Assembly (NCBI GenBank): GCA_963703045.1
Contig: OY969782.1
Coordinates: forward strand, 930,001 to 994,000
Source of the DNA: Miltoncostaea sp963703045
GTDB lineage: Bacteria > Actinomycetota > Thermoleophilia > Miltoncostaeales > Miltoncostaeaceae
Direction of reading: 5' to 3'
Length of the DNA: 64,000 nt
In this document: positions 44,907-57,272 of the stretch, piece after piece
Layout of the letters: each line of letters opens with the position of its first letter
How positions within the stretch are numbered: the first letter of the stretch is position 1
The notes under the pieces: model-generated
The model's input: only the letters and a program-made list of their open reading frames with translations
What the model was told of the DNA's origin: nothing
Database searches by the model: none
Program-made: the position numbers and the translations under genes

Positions 44907-46160
44907 TCAGGGGAGCCGGCCGGCGCGCTCCGTCTCGTCGCGCAGCCACCGCGCGAGGGCGGGCGTCAGCTCGCCGGGGCGCAGCCGCCACCGCCAGTTG
45001 CCCTCCGCCGTGCCCGGCGTGTTGAGCCGCGCGTGCGCTCCGAGACCGAGCAGGTCCTGGGCGGTGAGCACGGCCAGGCGGGCCGGGGACGCGAGGGCGA
45101 GGCGCATGAGCATGCGCTCGGGGGGCCCGTCGTCGGCGACGCCGGCCCGTGCGGCCGCGGCGCGCGCGTCGCGCCGCGACTCCGCGTCGGCGGACTCCCA
45201 CCACCCCACGGCGGTGTCGTTGTCGTGGGTCCCCACGTAGACGACGCTGCGCTCGGGGTGGTTCTCGGGGCGATGCGGGTTGTCGGCGTCGCCGGAGAAG
45301 GCGAACTGGAGCACCCGCATGCCGGGCAGGCCGAGGCGCTCGAGCAGGTCGCGGACCGCCGACGTGATGATGCCGAGGTCCTCCGCCACGAGCGACAGCT
45401 CGCCGAGCGCCTCCCGGGCGGCATCGACCACGGCGGCGCCGGGCCCCGTGCGCCACTCGCCCTCCCGGGCCGTGGATGCACCGCGGGGGATCGCCCACCA
45501 CGACTCGAAGGCGCGGAAGTGGTCGATGCGGCACCCGTCGTGCAGCGCGACGCCGCGCGCCAGCCGCTCGATCCACCACCGGTGGCCGTCGGCGCCCATC
45601 GCGTCCCAGTCGTAGGTCGGGTTGCCCCAGAGCTGGCCGTCGGCCGTGAAGGCGTCCGGCGGCACGCCCGCGACCACGTCGTCGCGGAAGAGCGAGGGAT
45701 GGGCGGCGACGTCGGCGCCGCCGGGCGCCACGTAGAACGGCAGGTCGCCGAGGATGCGGACGCCCCGTGACGCGGCATGGGCCCGCAGGGCGCCCCACTC
45801 GCGGTCGAAGCGCACCTGGTCGGCGAGGGCGCCGGGCCCGGCGAAGCGCACCCAGTCGTCGGCCCAGTAGGCGTTGCGCTCGCTGAACGCGGCGATCTCG
45901 TCGTCGCCGACCGGGGCCTCGGGCTCGGCGAGCAGGTCGGCCCGCCCGGCGAACGCCGACGGGCTGGCGTAGGGGGAGCCGTGCCCGTCGGGCGGGGTCA
46001 GCGGGAGCACCTGCCACCACGACTGCCCGGCCGCCGCCAGCCAGTCGACGAACGCGACGGCCTCGGGGCCGAGGCGGCCCCCGGGCAGCGAGGTCACGTG
46101 CAGGAGGACCCCCGAGCGACGCTCGGCCGCCGGATCGTGTTGTGTCGTGCGGGGGGTGAT
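44907..46160 (-). CDS. malQ: 4-alpha-glucanotransferase, probable non-canonical ATC start
   Basis: MalQ (GH77) transfers maltosyl and longer segments between alpha-1,4-glucans. Seen are SGVLLHVTSLPGG, WWQVLPLTPPDGHGSPYA, the nucleophile Asp in CRIDHFRAF, the acid Glu in LVAEDLG, and YVGTHDNDTAVGWW. The first canonical start is GTG at 46097, but the conserved strand SGVLLH lies above it in the same open frame, which is bounded by TAG at 46170-46172. The only near-cognate start there is ATC at 46158-46160, six bases below a TAGCCT -10 box. The enzyme would be about 417 residues. Confidence 0.85.
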   Translation of the reverse strand: MTPRTTQHDPAAERRSGVLLHVTSLPGGRLGPEAVAFVDWLAAAGQSWWQVLPLTPPDGHGSPYASPSAFAGRADLLAEPEAPVGDDEIAAFSERNAYWADDWVRFAGPGALADQVRFDREWGALRAHAASRGVRILGDLPFYVAPGGADVAAHPSLFRDDVVAGVPPDAFTADGQLWGNPTYDWDAMGADGHRWWIERLARGVALHDGCRIDHFRAFESWWAIPRGASTAREGEWRTGPGAAVVDAAREALGELSLVAEDLGIITSAVRDLLERLGLPGMRVLQFAFSGDADNPHRPENHPERSVVYVGTHDNDTAVGWWESADAESRRDARAAAARAGVADDGPPERMLMRLALASPARLAVLTAQDLLGLGAHARLNTPGTAEGNWRWRLRPGELTPALARWLRDETERAGRLP

Positions 46161-46166
46161 CGGGAA

Positions 46167-46176
46167 AGGCTACCCT
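46167..46176. promoter_or_regulatory. Divergent promoter with overlapping -10 boxes for malQ and glgE
   Basis: TAGCCT on the minus strand (46167-46172, toward malQ) and TACCCT on the plus strand (46171-46176, toward glgE) share the same TA pair. RNA polymerase could not occupy both at once, which would link expression of the two genes. Confidence 0.5.
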
Positions 46177-46187
46177 CCGTGACGCCC

Positions 46188-48101
46188 GTGGCCGCCACAC
46201 CACCCCGCACGCCGCCGCCCCGCATCCTCGTCCTCGACCTCCGGCCGTCGATCGAGGGTGGGCGCTGGCCGGTCAAGCGCACCCTCGGCGATGCCGTCGT
46301 CGTCGAGTGCGACATCGTGCGCGACGGGCACGAGCAGCTGCGCGCCGTGGTGCGGCACAGGGCGCCGGGCGCGCGGTCGTGGGCCGAGGAGCCGCTGACC
46401 GCGGTCGACCCCGACCTCTGGCGCGGCGGCTTCGTGACGAGCGCCCTCGGGCTGCACAGCTTCCAGGTCGAGGCCTGGGTCGATCACTTCGCGTCGTGGC
46501 GCTCCGAGATCGAGCGCAAGCTCGCCGCCGGCCAGGAGGACCTCGAGAGCGAGTTCACCGAGGGCGCCGTGCTGCTCGAGACCGCCGCCGCCTCGCTGCG
46601 CGGGGCCGACCGCGACGTCGCCGCCGCGGCGGCGGCCGCGCTGCGCGGCCGCGGAGCCGTCACCGAGCGCAGCGCCGCCGCCCTCGGCCCGGAGACCGCG
46701 GGGTCGATGGGCCGCCTGCGCGAGCGCCCGGAGCGGGTGCGCTCGGCCGTGCTGACCGTCAACGTCGACCGCGAGCGGGCGCGCGTCGGCGCGTGGTACG
46801 AGCTGTTCCCCCGGTCCTGGGGCGGCCTCGCCGGCGTGGAGGAGCGCATCCCCGCGATCGCCGAGCTCGGCTTCGACGTGCTCTACCTGCCGCCGATCCA
46901 CCCGATCGGCACGCGGCACCGCAAGGGGCCGAACAACGCGCCGGTCGCCGCGGCCGGGGATCCCGGCAGCCCCTGGGCGATCGGCGCGCCCGAGGGCGGT
47001 CACACCGCGGTCAACCCGGAGATCGGGACGCTCGCCGACCTCGAGCGCCTCATCGCGACGGCGGGGCGGCACGGCATGGAGATCGCGCTCGACTACGCGA
47101 TCCAGTGCTCGCCCGACCACCCGTGGCTCGCCGAGCACCCCGACTGGTTCCACCGGCGCCCCGACGGCACCCTCAAGTACGCCGAGAACCCCCCCAAGCG
47201 CTACCAGGACATCTACAACGTCAACTTCGCCGCCGACGACTGGCGGGGGCTGTGGGACGCGCTGCGCGACGCCCTCGTGTTCTGGGTCGAGCGCGGCATC
47301 AGGATCTTCCGGGTCGACAACCCCCACACGAAGCCGATCGGCTTCTGGGAGTGGCTGATCCGGACGGTGCGCGAGGAGCATCCGGACGTCGTCTTCCTGG
47401 CCGAGGCCTTCACCAGCCCGGCGCGGATGAACGCGCTCGCCAAGGCCGGGTTCAGCCAGTCCTACACGTACTTCACGTGGAAGAACTCGTCGTGGGAGCT
47501 GGCGGACTACGTGAACCAGCTGGCCGGCCCGACGGCGGAGTTCTTCCGTCCCAACTTCTTCGCGAACACCCCGGACATCCTGCACGAGTACCTCCAGACC
47601 GGCGGGCGCCCCGCGTTCGAGGCGCGCCTCGTGCTGGCCGCGACGCTCTCGCCGAGCTACGGCATCTACTCGGGTTTCGAGAACCTCGAGGGGACCCCGG
47701 TGGCGCCGGGCAGCGAGGAGTACCTCGACTCGGAGAAGTACCAGGTGCGCGATCGCGCCCTCGACGGCCCCCTGCTGCCCCTCGTGCGGCGCCTCAACGA
47801 GATCCGGCGCTCGTCGCCGCCCCTCGGACGCATCGACGTGCGATTCCTGCCGACCGAGAACCCGGCGCTCCTGGCGTACGCGAAGGGGCACGGCATCGGC
47901 GCGATCATCGTCGTCGTCAACGTCGACCCCCACGCCGCGCACGAGGGCATCGCCGACGTGCCGGGCGATCTCGGCCTACCCGGTAGCTTCACGGTGCGGG
48001 ACCTCGTCACCGGCGAGATCCACCGCTGGGGTGTCGGCCGCAACTACGTCCGTCTGGACCCGGCGATGACGCCGGCCCACGTACTGAGGGTGGAGGCATG
48101 A
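46188..48101 (+). CDS. glgE: Alpha-1,4-glucan:maltose-1-phosphate maltosyltransferase
   Basis: GlgE extends alpha-glucans with maltose 1-phosphate. This 637-residue protein carries the N-terminal beta-domain and helical insert, LYLPPIHPIGTRHRKGPNNAP, the nucleophile region RVDNPHTKPIGFWEW (Asp about 375), the acid Glu in FLAEAFTSPARM (about 404) and NTPDILHEYLQTGG, all GlgE-specific GH13_3 motifs. Two in-frame GTGs, at 46179 and 46188, are possible; I chose the second because the first lies too near the -10 box. The stop overlaps glgB as ATGA. Confidence 0.96.
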   Translation: MAATPPRTPPPRILVLDLRPSIEGGRWPVKRTLGDAVVVECDIVRDGHEQLRAVVRHRAPGARSWAEEPLTAVDPDLWRGGFVTSALGLHSFQVEAWVDHFASWRSEIERKLAAGQEDLESEFTEGAVLLETAAASLRGADRDVAAAAAAALRGRGAVTERSAAALGPETAGSMGRLRERPERVRSAVLTVNVDRERARVGAWYELFPRSWGGLAGVEERIPAIAELGFDVLYLPPIHPIGTRHRKGPNNAPVAAAGDPGSPWAIGAPEGGHTAVNPEIGTLADLERLIATAGRHGMEIALDYAIQCSPDHPWLAEHPDWFHRRPDGTLKYAENPPKRYQDIYNVNFAADDWRGLWDALRDALVFWVERGIRIFRVDNPHTKPIGFWEWLIRTVREEHPDVVFLAEAFTSPARMNALAKAGFSQSYTYFTWKNSSWELADYVNQLAGPTAEFFRPNFFANTPDILHEYLQTGGRPAFEARLVLAATLSPSYGIYSGFENLEGTPVAPGSEEYLDSEKYQVRDRALDGPLLPLVRRLNEIRRSSPPLGRIDVRFLPTENPALLAYAKGHGIGAIIVVVNVDPHAAHEGIADVPGDLGLPGSFTVRDLVTGEIHRWGVGRNYVRLDPAMTPAHVLRVEA

Positions 48102-50281
48102 GCACGGTGACCGGCATCGAGCAGGACATCGCCCTTCTGGCGGCCCGCGACCACCACGAGCCGCACCGCGTGCTCGGGGTGCACGGCGCGGGCGCCCGGC
48201 GCATGGTGCGGGTGTGGCGCCCCGAGGCCGAGTCCGTCCGGGTCGTGCCCGACGGGGGCGAGCCGATCGACCTCCCCCACCGCTCCTCCGGCCTCTGGGA
48301 GGCGCCGCTGCCCGGCGACGGCCCGGCCCCCCGCTACGAGGTCGAGATCTCGCACGGCGGCGGCACGAGCCGGGCGCGTGACCCCTACGCCTTCCTCCCC
48401 ACCCTCGGCGAGCTCGACCTGCACCTCGTGGGCGAGGGACGTCACCAGGCCCTGTGGCAGACCCTCGGCGCCCACGTGCGCGAGATGGACGGCACGACCG
48501 GCGTGGCGTTCGCGGTCTGGGCCCCCTCGGCGCGGTCGGTCAGCGTCGTCGGCGACTGGAACGGCTGGGACGGACGCGTGCACCCGATGCGGACGCTCGG
48601 CGGGTCGGGCGTGTGGGAGCTGTTCGTGCCCGGCATCGCCGCCGGCGGCCACTACAAGTTCGAGGTGCGGGGCGGCGACGGCTCGCTGCGGCTGAAGGCC
48701 GACCCGGTCGCCACCGCCGCCGAGGTGCCGCCGCGCACCGCGTCGGTGGTGGACGCGTCCGGGCACACCTGGCGTGACGGCGACTGGATGGAGGGACGCG
48801 CGGCGCGGCGCCCGCACGCCGAGCCGGTGTCGATCTACGAGGTGCACCTGCCCTCGTGGCGCCTCAACCCCGACGACGGCAACCGGTCGCTCGACTACCG
48901 CGAGCTCGGCGAGGAGCTGGGCGACTACGCACTGGACATGGGGTTCACCCACGTCGAGCTGCTGCCGGTGATGGCGCACCCCTTCTCGGGGTCGTGGGGG
49001 TACCAGGTGACCTCGTACTTCGCGCCGACGCCGACGCTCGGGTCGCCCGACGACCTGCGCGAGATGGTCGACCGGCTGCACGAGCGCGGCATCGGCGTGA
49101 TCATGGACTGGGTCCCGGCCCACTTCCCGCGCGACGAGTTCGCGCTCGCGCGCTTCGACGGCACGGCGCTCTACGAGCACGACGACCCCCGCCGCGGCGC
49201 GCATCCCGACTGGGGCACGCTCATCTTCAACTACGGCCGCAACGAGGTGCGCAACTTCCTCGTCGCGAGCGCGCTCTACTGGCTGCGCGAGTACCACGCC
49301 GACGGCCTGCGCGTGGACGCCGTCGCCTCGATGCTCTACCGCGACTACTCGCGGGCCGCCGACGAGTGGCTGCCCAACGAGTACGGCGGGCGCGAGGACC
49401 TGGAGGCGATCGGGTTCCTGCGCGAGCTCAACGAGGTCACCCACGGCGCCGAGCCCGGCGTGATGATGGCCGCCGAGGAGTCAACGGCCTGGCCGGCCGT
49501 GTCGCGGCCGACCGATCTCGGCGGCCTCGGCTTCGACCTCAAGTGGAACATGGGGTGGATGCACGACACGCTCGAGTACTTCGCTCTCGATCCGATCCAT
49601 CGCCGCTACCACCACGACGAGCTGACGTTCAGCCTCGTCTACGCCTTCACCGAGCAGTTCGTGCTGCCGCTCTCGCACGACGAGGTGGTGCACGGCAAGG
49701 GCTCGCTGATCTCCCGGATGCCCGGCGACGACTGGCAGAAGCACGCCAACCTGCGTGCGCTCTACGCCTACATGTGGGCGCACCCGGGCAAGAAGCTGAT
49801 CTTCATGGGCGCCGAGATCGCCCAGGAGCGGGAGTGGAGCCACGAGCGCAGCCTCGACTGGCACCTGCTCGAGCGGCCGCGCAACGCCGGGATGCAGCAG
49901 CTCGTGCGCGACCTGAACCGCGTGTACCGCGAGACCCCCGCCCTCTGGGAGCTCGACGCCGAGGGCGCCGGGTTCCGCTGGCTGGTGGTCGACGACGCCG
50001 ACGCCAACGTGCTGGCCTTCGCCCGGTTCGCCGCGTCGGGGCACCCGATGGTGGCCATCGCCAACCTCTCGCCGGTCCCCCGCACCCCCTACCGGGTGCC
50101 GCTGCCGCGCGGCGGCTACTGGCGGGAGATCCTCAACACCGACGCCGAGCCGTACGGGGGCGCGAACCTGGGCAACCTGGGCGGCGTGAACGCGCAGGAG
50201 ATCGCGTGGGGCGGCGAGTCGTGGTCGGCCGAGGTCACGGTGCCCCCCCTGGGGGTGGTCTGGCTGGCGCCGGATGCGTGA
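48098..50281 (+). CDS. glgB: 1,4-alpha-glucan branching enzyme
   Basis: This 727-residue GH13_9 enzyme makes alpha-1,6 branches in glucan. It has an N-terminal GlgB extension, a CBM48 domain (about 105-210), HVELLPVMAHPFSGSWGYQ, the nucleophile Asp in GLRVDAVASML (about 406), the acid Glu in MMAAEESTAW (about 460) and LPLSHDEVVHGKGSL. It is coupled to glgE by a four-base overlap and overlaps treZ by eight bases. Confidence 0.97.
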   Translation: MSTVTGIEQDIALLAARDHHEPHRVLGVHGAGARRMVRVWRPEAESVRVVPDGGEPIDLPHRSSGLWEAPLPGDGPAPRYEVEISHGGGTSRARDPYAFLPTLGELDLHLVGEGRHQALWQTLGAHVREMDGTTGVAFAVWAPSARSVSVVGDWNGWDGRVHPMRTLGGSGVWELFVPGIAAGGHYKFEVRGGDGSLRLKADPVATAAEVPPRTASVVDASGHTWRDGDWMEGRAARRPHAEPVSIYEVHLPSWRLNPDDGNRSLDYRELGEELGDYALDMGFTHVELLPVMAHPFSGSWGYQVTSYFAPTPTLGSPDDLREMVDRLHERGIGVIMDWVPAHFPRDEFALARFDGTALYEHDDPRRGAHPDWGTLIFNYGRNEVRNFLVASALYWLREYHADGLRVDAVASMLYRDYSRAADEWLPNEYGGREDLEAIGFLRELNEVTHGAEPGVMMAAEESTAWPAVSRPTDLGGLGFDLKWNMGWMHDTLEYFALDPIHRRYHHDELTFSLVYAFTEQFVLPLSHDEVVHGKGSLISRMPGDDWQKHANLRALYAYMWAHPGKKLIFMGAEIAQEREWSHERSLDWHLLERPRNAGMQQLVRDLNRVYRETPALWELDAEGAGFRWLVVDDADANVLAFARFAASGHPMVAIANLSPVPRTPYRVPLPRGGYWREILNTDAEPYGGANLGNLGGVNAQEIAWGGESWSAEVTVPPLGVVWLAPDA

Positions 50282-52000
50282 CGGCGAGCCGCTGCCGTGG
50301 GAGCAGCCCCTCGGGGCGGTCCCCGGTGACGGCGGCGTCACCCGATTCCGGATCTGGGCACCCCGGGCGACGTCGCTGAGCGTCGTCGTGGGCGCGCGGG
50401 AGACCGCGCTCGCCGAGGCCGGCGGCGGGGTCTTCGCGGGCGAGGTGCCCGCGTCGCCCGGCGACGACTACCACCTGCGCGTCGACGACGGCGACCCCCT
50501 GCCCGATCCGTGCTCGCGCGCGCAGCCCGAGGGCGTGCGCGGCCCCTCCCGCATCGTCGACCCCCGCGCGTGGACCTGGACCGACGACGGCTGGACCGGT
50601 CTCGACCCGGCGGCGCTCGTGGTCTACGAGATGCACGTCGGCACCTACACCTCCGAGGGCACGTTCGCCGCGGCGGCCGCGCGGCTGCCGGAGCTGCGCC
50701 GGCTCGGGGTGACCGCGGTCGAGCTGTTGCCGGTCGCCACCTTCCCCGGCGACCGCAACTGGGGTTACGACGGCCTCTACACCTGGGCGCCGCACCCGGC
50801 CTACGGCGGTCCCGACGGCCTGCAGGCCTTCGTCGATGCGGCCCACCGCGAGGGGCTCGGCGTGATCATGGACGTGGTCTACAACCACGTCGGACCGGGC
50901 TCGGAGACGCTCGAGGCGTTCGGCCCGTACCTCACCGAGAAGCACGGCACCCCCTGGGGCAAGGCCGTCAACTTCGACGACGCCGACTGCGGCGGCGTGC
51001 GCGAGTGGGCCATCCAGAACGCCTGCATGTGGGTGCGCGACCTCCACATCGACGGCCTGCGCGTCGACGCGGTCCACGCGATCCACGACGAGGGCGCCCG
51101 GCACGTGCTGGCCGAGCTGTGCGACCGGGTCCGCGCCGCCGCCCACGTGCCGCCGGTGCTGATCGCCGAGAGCGACCTGAACGACCCCCGCACCGTCACG
51201 CCGCCGGCCCTCGGCGGGTGGGGTTTCGACGCCCAGTGGGCCGACGACCACCACCACGCCCTGCACGCGCACCTGACCGGCGAGCGCGACGGCTACTACG
51301 GCGACTACGCCGGGATCGGCGCGCTCGCGGCGACCGCGGCGACGCCCTTCGTCTACGACGGCCGCTACTCGCCGTTCCGGCGCCGCCGTCACGGCGCCCC
51401 CGCCGACGGCCTGCCGCCCGAGCGGTTCGTCGTCTGCTCCCAGAACCACGACCAGGTGGGCAACCGCGCGGTGGGCGACCGGCCCGACCCGCGCACGCGC
51501 CGCCTGGCGGCGCTCTGGACGCTGCTGTCGCCCTTCACGCCCATGTTGTTCATGGGCGAGGAGTACGGCGAGACGCGGCCGTTCCTGTTCTTCACCGACC
51601 ACATCGACCCGTTCATCGCCGACGCGACCCGCGAGGGGCGCCGGCGCGAGTTCGCCTCGTTCGAGGGCTTCGCCGGCGAGGAGGTGCCGGACCCGCAGGA
51701 CCCGGAGACCTTCCGTCGCTCGGTGCTCGACCGCGACGGCGGCGACCCGGCGATGCGGGAGCTGCACCGGCGGCTGCTGGCCCTGCGGGCCGAGCTGCCA
51801 CGGACCCGCCCGACCGTGCGCCACGACGGCGCCGGCTGGGTCGCGGCGCGGCGGGGGGCGATCGAGGTGGTGGGCAACTTCTCGGACGACGAGGCGGAGG
51901 TGCCCGTGAGGGCCGACGCGGTAGTGCTGGCGACCCATGACGCAGTGGCCCTGGCGGAGGGCGTGCTGCTCCTGCCCCCTCTCAGCGGGGCGGTGGCGCG

Positions 52001-52004
<4 letters not shown>
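50274..52004 (+). CDS. treZ: Malto-oligosyltrehalose trehalohydrolase
   Basis: TreZ releases trehalose from the end that TreY has isomerised. The 576-residue protein has the N-terminal GVTRFRIWAPRATSLSV domain, ALVVYEMHVGTYTSEGTF, the nucleophile in DGLRVDAVHAI (about 264), the acid in LIAESDLNDPR (about 298) and SQNHDQVGNRAVGDR, all typical of TreZ. It starts at ATG 50274 inside the glgB end and overlaps glgX by four bases (GTGA). Confidence 0.96.
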
Positions 52005-54123
<2,119 letters not shown>

Positions 54124-54127
<4 letters not shown>

Positions 54128-56149
54128 GGGCCACCTACCGCCTCCAGCTCGGTCCCGACCTGTCGTTCGACGCGGCCCGCGAGCGCGTGCCCTACCTGAC
54201 GCGGCTCGGGGTCAGCCACCTGTACCTCTCCCCCTCCCTGCAGGCCCGGCGCGGCTCGACCCACGGCTACGACGTGACCGACCCGCGGCGCATCTCGGAC
54301 GACCTCGGCGGCGAGGCGGCCTTCCGCGCCCTCGCGGGCGCCGGCCTGCGCGTGCTGCTCGACATCGTCCCCAACCACATGGCCGACCGAGCGACGAGAA
54401 CCCGTTCTGGTCCGACGAGGACCTGCGGCGGCGGTACTTCGACATCGACCCGCGCACCGGTCGCCACCGCCGCTTCTTCTCGATCGACGAGCTGGCGGGC
54501 GTGCGCGTGGAGGACCCCGAGGTGTTCGAGACCACCCACGCCCTCGTGCTCGCGCTCGTGGCGGAGGGGGTCGTCGAGGGCCTGCGCATCGACCACCCCG
54601 ACGGGCTCGCCGACCCGGGCGACTACCTGCGGCGCCTGCAGGAACGGGGGGCGCGGCGGGTCTGGGTCGAGAAGATCATCGAGCCCGGCGAGGAGCTGCC
54701 GGACTGGCCGGTCGAGGGCACGACGGGCTACGAGTTCATGGCCGACGCCACCGGCCTGTTCATCGACCCGGCCGGCGAGGAGCCGCTGACGGCGCTCTAC
54801 GCGCGGCTGACCGGCGAGCGCCGCGAGTTCTCGGAGCTCGCCGACGAGGCCAAGCGCGAGGAGGCCCACACCACCTTCCAGCCCGAGGTCGAGCGGCTGC
54901 AGGAGATCATCGACGACCCGGGCATGGCGGACGCCGTCGCGGCGCTGCCCGTCTACCGGACCTACGTCGAGCCCGAGACCGAGGGCGTCGACGCGCAGGA
55001 CCTGCGGGTGGTCGAGGAGGCGGATCTGCCCGAGCGCATCAAGGACGCGCTCGTCGCCCCGGCCGACGCCGACGAGGAGGCGTTCGCCGTGCGCTTCCAG
55101 CAGACGACCGGCGCGGTGATGGCCAAGGGCGTCGAGGACACCGCGCTCTACCGCTACAGCCGGCTGGCGGCGCTCAACGAGGTCGGCTGCGACCCCGGTC
55201 GGTGGGGGCGCTCGGTCGACGAGGTGCACGCCGCCAACGCCGAGCGCGCGCGGCGGTTCCCCCGCGGCCTGCTGGCGACCCAGACCCACGACACCAAGCG
55301 CTCGGGCGACGTGCGCGCCCGCATCGGCGCGCTGGCGGGCATGGCCGACCGGTGGAGCGCGCGGGTGCTGTCGTGGTGGGACGAGAACGCGCCGCTGCGG
55401 ACCGGCGGCGCGCCGACGCCCGACGAGGAGTACCTGATCTACCAGACCCTCGTGGGGGCCTGGCCGCTCGAGCGCGAGCGGCTGCGCGAGTACATGGTCA
55501 AGGCGATGCGCGAGGCCAAGGTCGCCACCGGCTGGATCGATCCCGACGAGGCACACGAGGGGGCGGTCGCGTCGTTCATCGACGGCCTCTACGCGTCGCC
55601 GGCGTTCATCGCGGGCCTCGAGGAGTTCACCGCGATCGCCCACCCCGCGGGCGAGGCCGCCGCGCTCGGCCAGACCCTGCTCAAGCTCACCAGCCCCGGA
55701 GTGCCCGACATCTACCAGGGCGACGAGCTCTGGGATCTCGCGCTCGTCGACCCCGACAACCGCCGCCCGGTCGACTGGGAGCGCTGCCAGACCCTGCTCG
55801 AGGAGGTCGAGAGCGGGGCCGCGCCGCGCCGCGAGACGGCGAAGATGTTCCTCATCCACCGGGCGCTCGGCGTGCGCGCACGGCGCGCCGAGGCCTTCGA
55901 GGGCGCGTACCTGCCGCTCGACGCCGGCGAGTCCGCGCTTCGCCTACGCGCGCGGCGGCGTGGTGATCGCGGCGACGCCGGTGCGCGAGGGCGGCGCGGA
56001 CGCGACGGTGCACATCCCCGAGGACCTGCGCGGCGACTGGACGAGCGCGCTCACCGGCGAGACCGTCGCGCTCGGCGCCGCAGGCCCGCCTCGGCGACCT
56101 GACCGGCCCCCTCGCCGTCGCGCTGCTGGAGCGGGACCCGCCCGGGTAG
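54124..56149 (+). CDS. treY: Malto-oligosyltrehalose synthase, three frameshifts as read
   Basis: TreY turns the reducing end of a maltodextrin into a trehalose unit. It starts RATYRLQLGPDLSFDAARERV from the GTG at 54124 and has the family parts VPNHMAD, GLRIDHPDGLADPGDY, WVEKIIEPGEELP and PDIYQGDELWD. As read, one base is missing near 54387-54393, one is extra near 55939-55944, and one is extra near 56083. The three changes give 2025 bases and a clean 674-residue protein ending at TAG 56147-56149. The second half is normal; these look like sequence errors. Confidence 0.9.
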
Positions 56150-56168
56150 CGCCCGCGGGGGCGACCGC

Positions 56169-56174
56169 TAGCCT
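56169..56174 (+). promoter_or_regulatory. Leaderless-type -10 element (TAGCCT) of dacB-like gene
   Basis: TAGCCT, eight bases above the ATG at 56183. Confidence 0.5.
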
Positions 56175-56182
56175 TCCGCCCG

Positions 56183-57272
56183 ATGCGCCGCCCCCTCCAC
56201 GCCCTGACGGTGGCGCTCGCCGCTCGCCGCCGCCGCGCCCGCCGCCCTGGGGCAGGAGCTCCCCGCGCCGCCCGCGCCGCCCGCCCCGCCCGCCCCGGTG
56301 GTCCCCGTGGCGCCCGTCGCGCCGGCGCTCCCGGTCATCGACTCGGGGTGGGCGCGGGCGCTCGTCGCCGGCGAGACCCTCCGGGCGGCGCCCGGCGTGG
56401 GCGCGAGCGCCGTGGCCGCCGTGCCGTCGTCGCGCATCGCGGGCCGGGCCGGGCCGGTGGCGCTCGACGCCGACGGTACGGCCTGGGTGCGGATGGCGTT
56501 CCCCGACCGCATCGCCGGCTGGGCGCCCCGTGCCGCCGTCGTGGCCGTGCCCGCGCCGCCGGTCGTCGCGCCCGCGACCCGCAGGGTGCTCACCCGCGGC
56601 GTCGCCGCGCTGGGGCGCGACTCGGCTCTGGTGGTGCGCGACCCGTTCGGGCGCACGTTGTTCGCCGCCGGCACGCGGGCGCCGCTCAGCATCGCGTCGG
56701 TGACGAAGCTGGCGACCGTGACCACGGCGCTCCAGGCGCGAGCCCTGCCGCTGCGCAGCGTCGCCGCCGTGCTCGGCCCCTCCGACAACGCCAGGGCGCA
56801 GGCGCTCTCGACCGGCGTGGGCGGCGGCAGCCGGGCGCTCGGCGCGCGTCGCGCCATGGCCGCGACCGCGGCGCTGGGGGCCACGTGGCACCTGGTGGAC
56901 GGCTCCGGCCTGTCGCCCTCCAACCGGGCGAGCGCCGGCGAGGTGGCCGACCTGCTGCTCGGCGTGCGCGAGACGCCGCGGTTCCGCACCTTCTTCCGGG
57001 GCATGCCCGTCGCGGCGCGCTCGGGAACGCTGGCGGACCGGATGGGTGGCACCGCCGCGGCGGGGAGGGTGCGCGCGAAGACGGGTTCCCTGTTCGACAC
57101 CCCGACCTCGGCGCTGGCGGGCTACGTCTGGCCGGCCGGGTCGGGGCTGAGCCCCGACCGGGCGCTCGTGATGGTGATGTTGGTGAACCGGGTGTCGCCG
57201 TACCGTGCGCGTCCGGTGCAGGACGCGATCGCGGCCGCGCTGGCCGCCCCCGGCGCCCTCACGCGTGGCTGA
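56183..57272 (+). CDS. Exported penicillin-binding protein (S13-like D,D-carboxypeptidase) with SH3-like domain, frameshift in signal peptide as read
   Basis: The mature part has an SH3-like region (about 40-105, WVRMAFPDRIAGWAPRAA), then a serine D,D-peptidase: SVTK (SxxK) in PLSIASVTKLAT, SDN as SxN, DGSGLSPSNRAS as in PBP4/DacB, and AKTGSL (KTG box). The SxxK-SxN spacing is short, so it lacks the large inserted domain of PBP4. The start codon (ATG 56183) is in another frame; one extra base near 56222 in the signal peptide explains it, giving 362 residues. It probably trims peptidoglycan. Confidence 0.82.
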
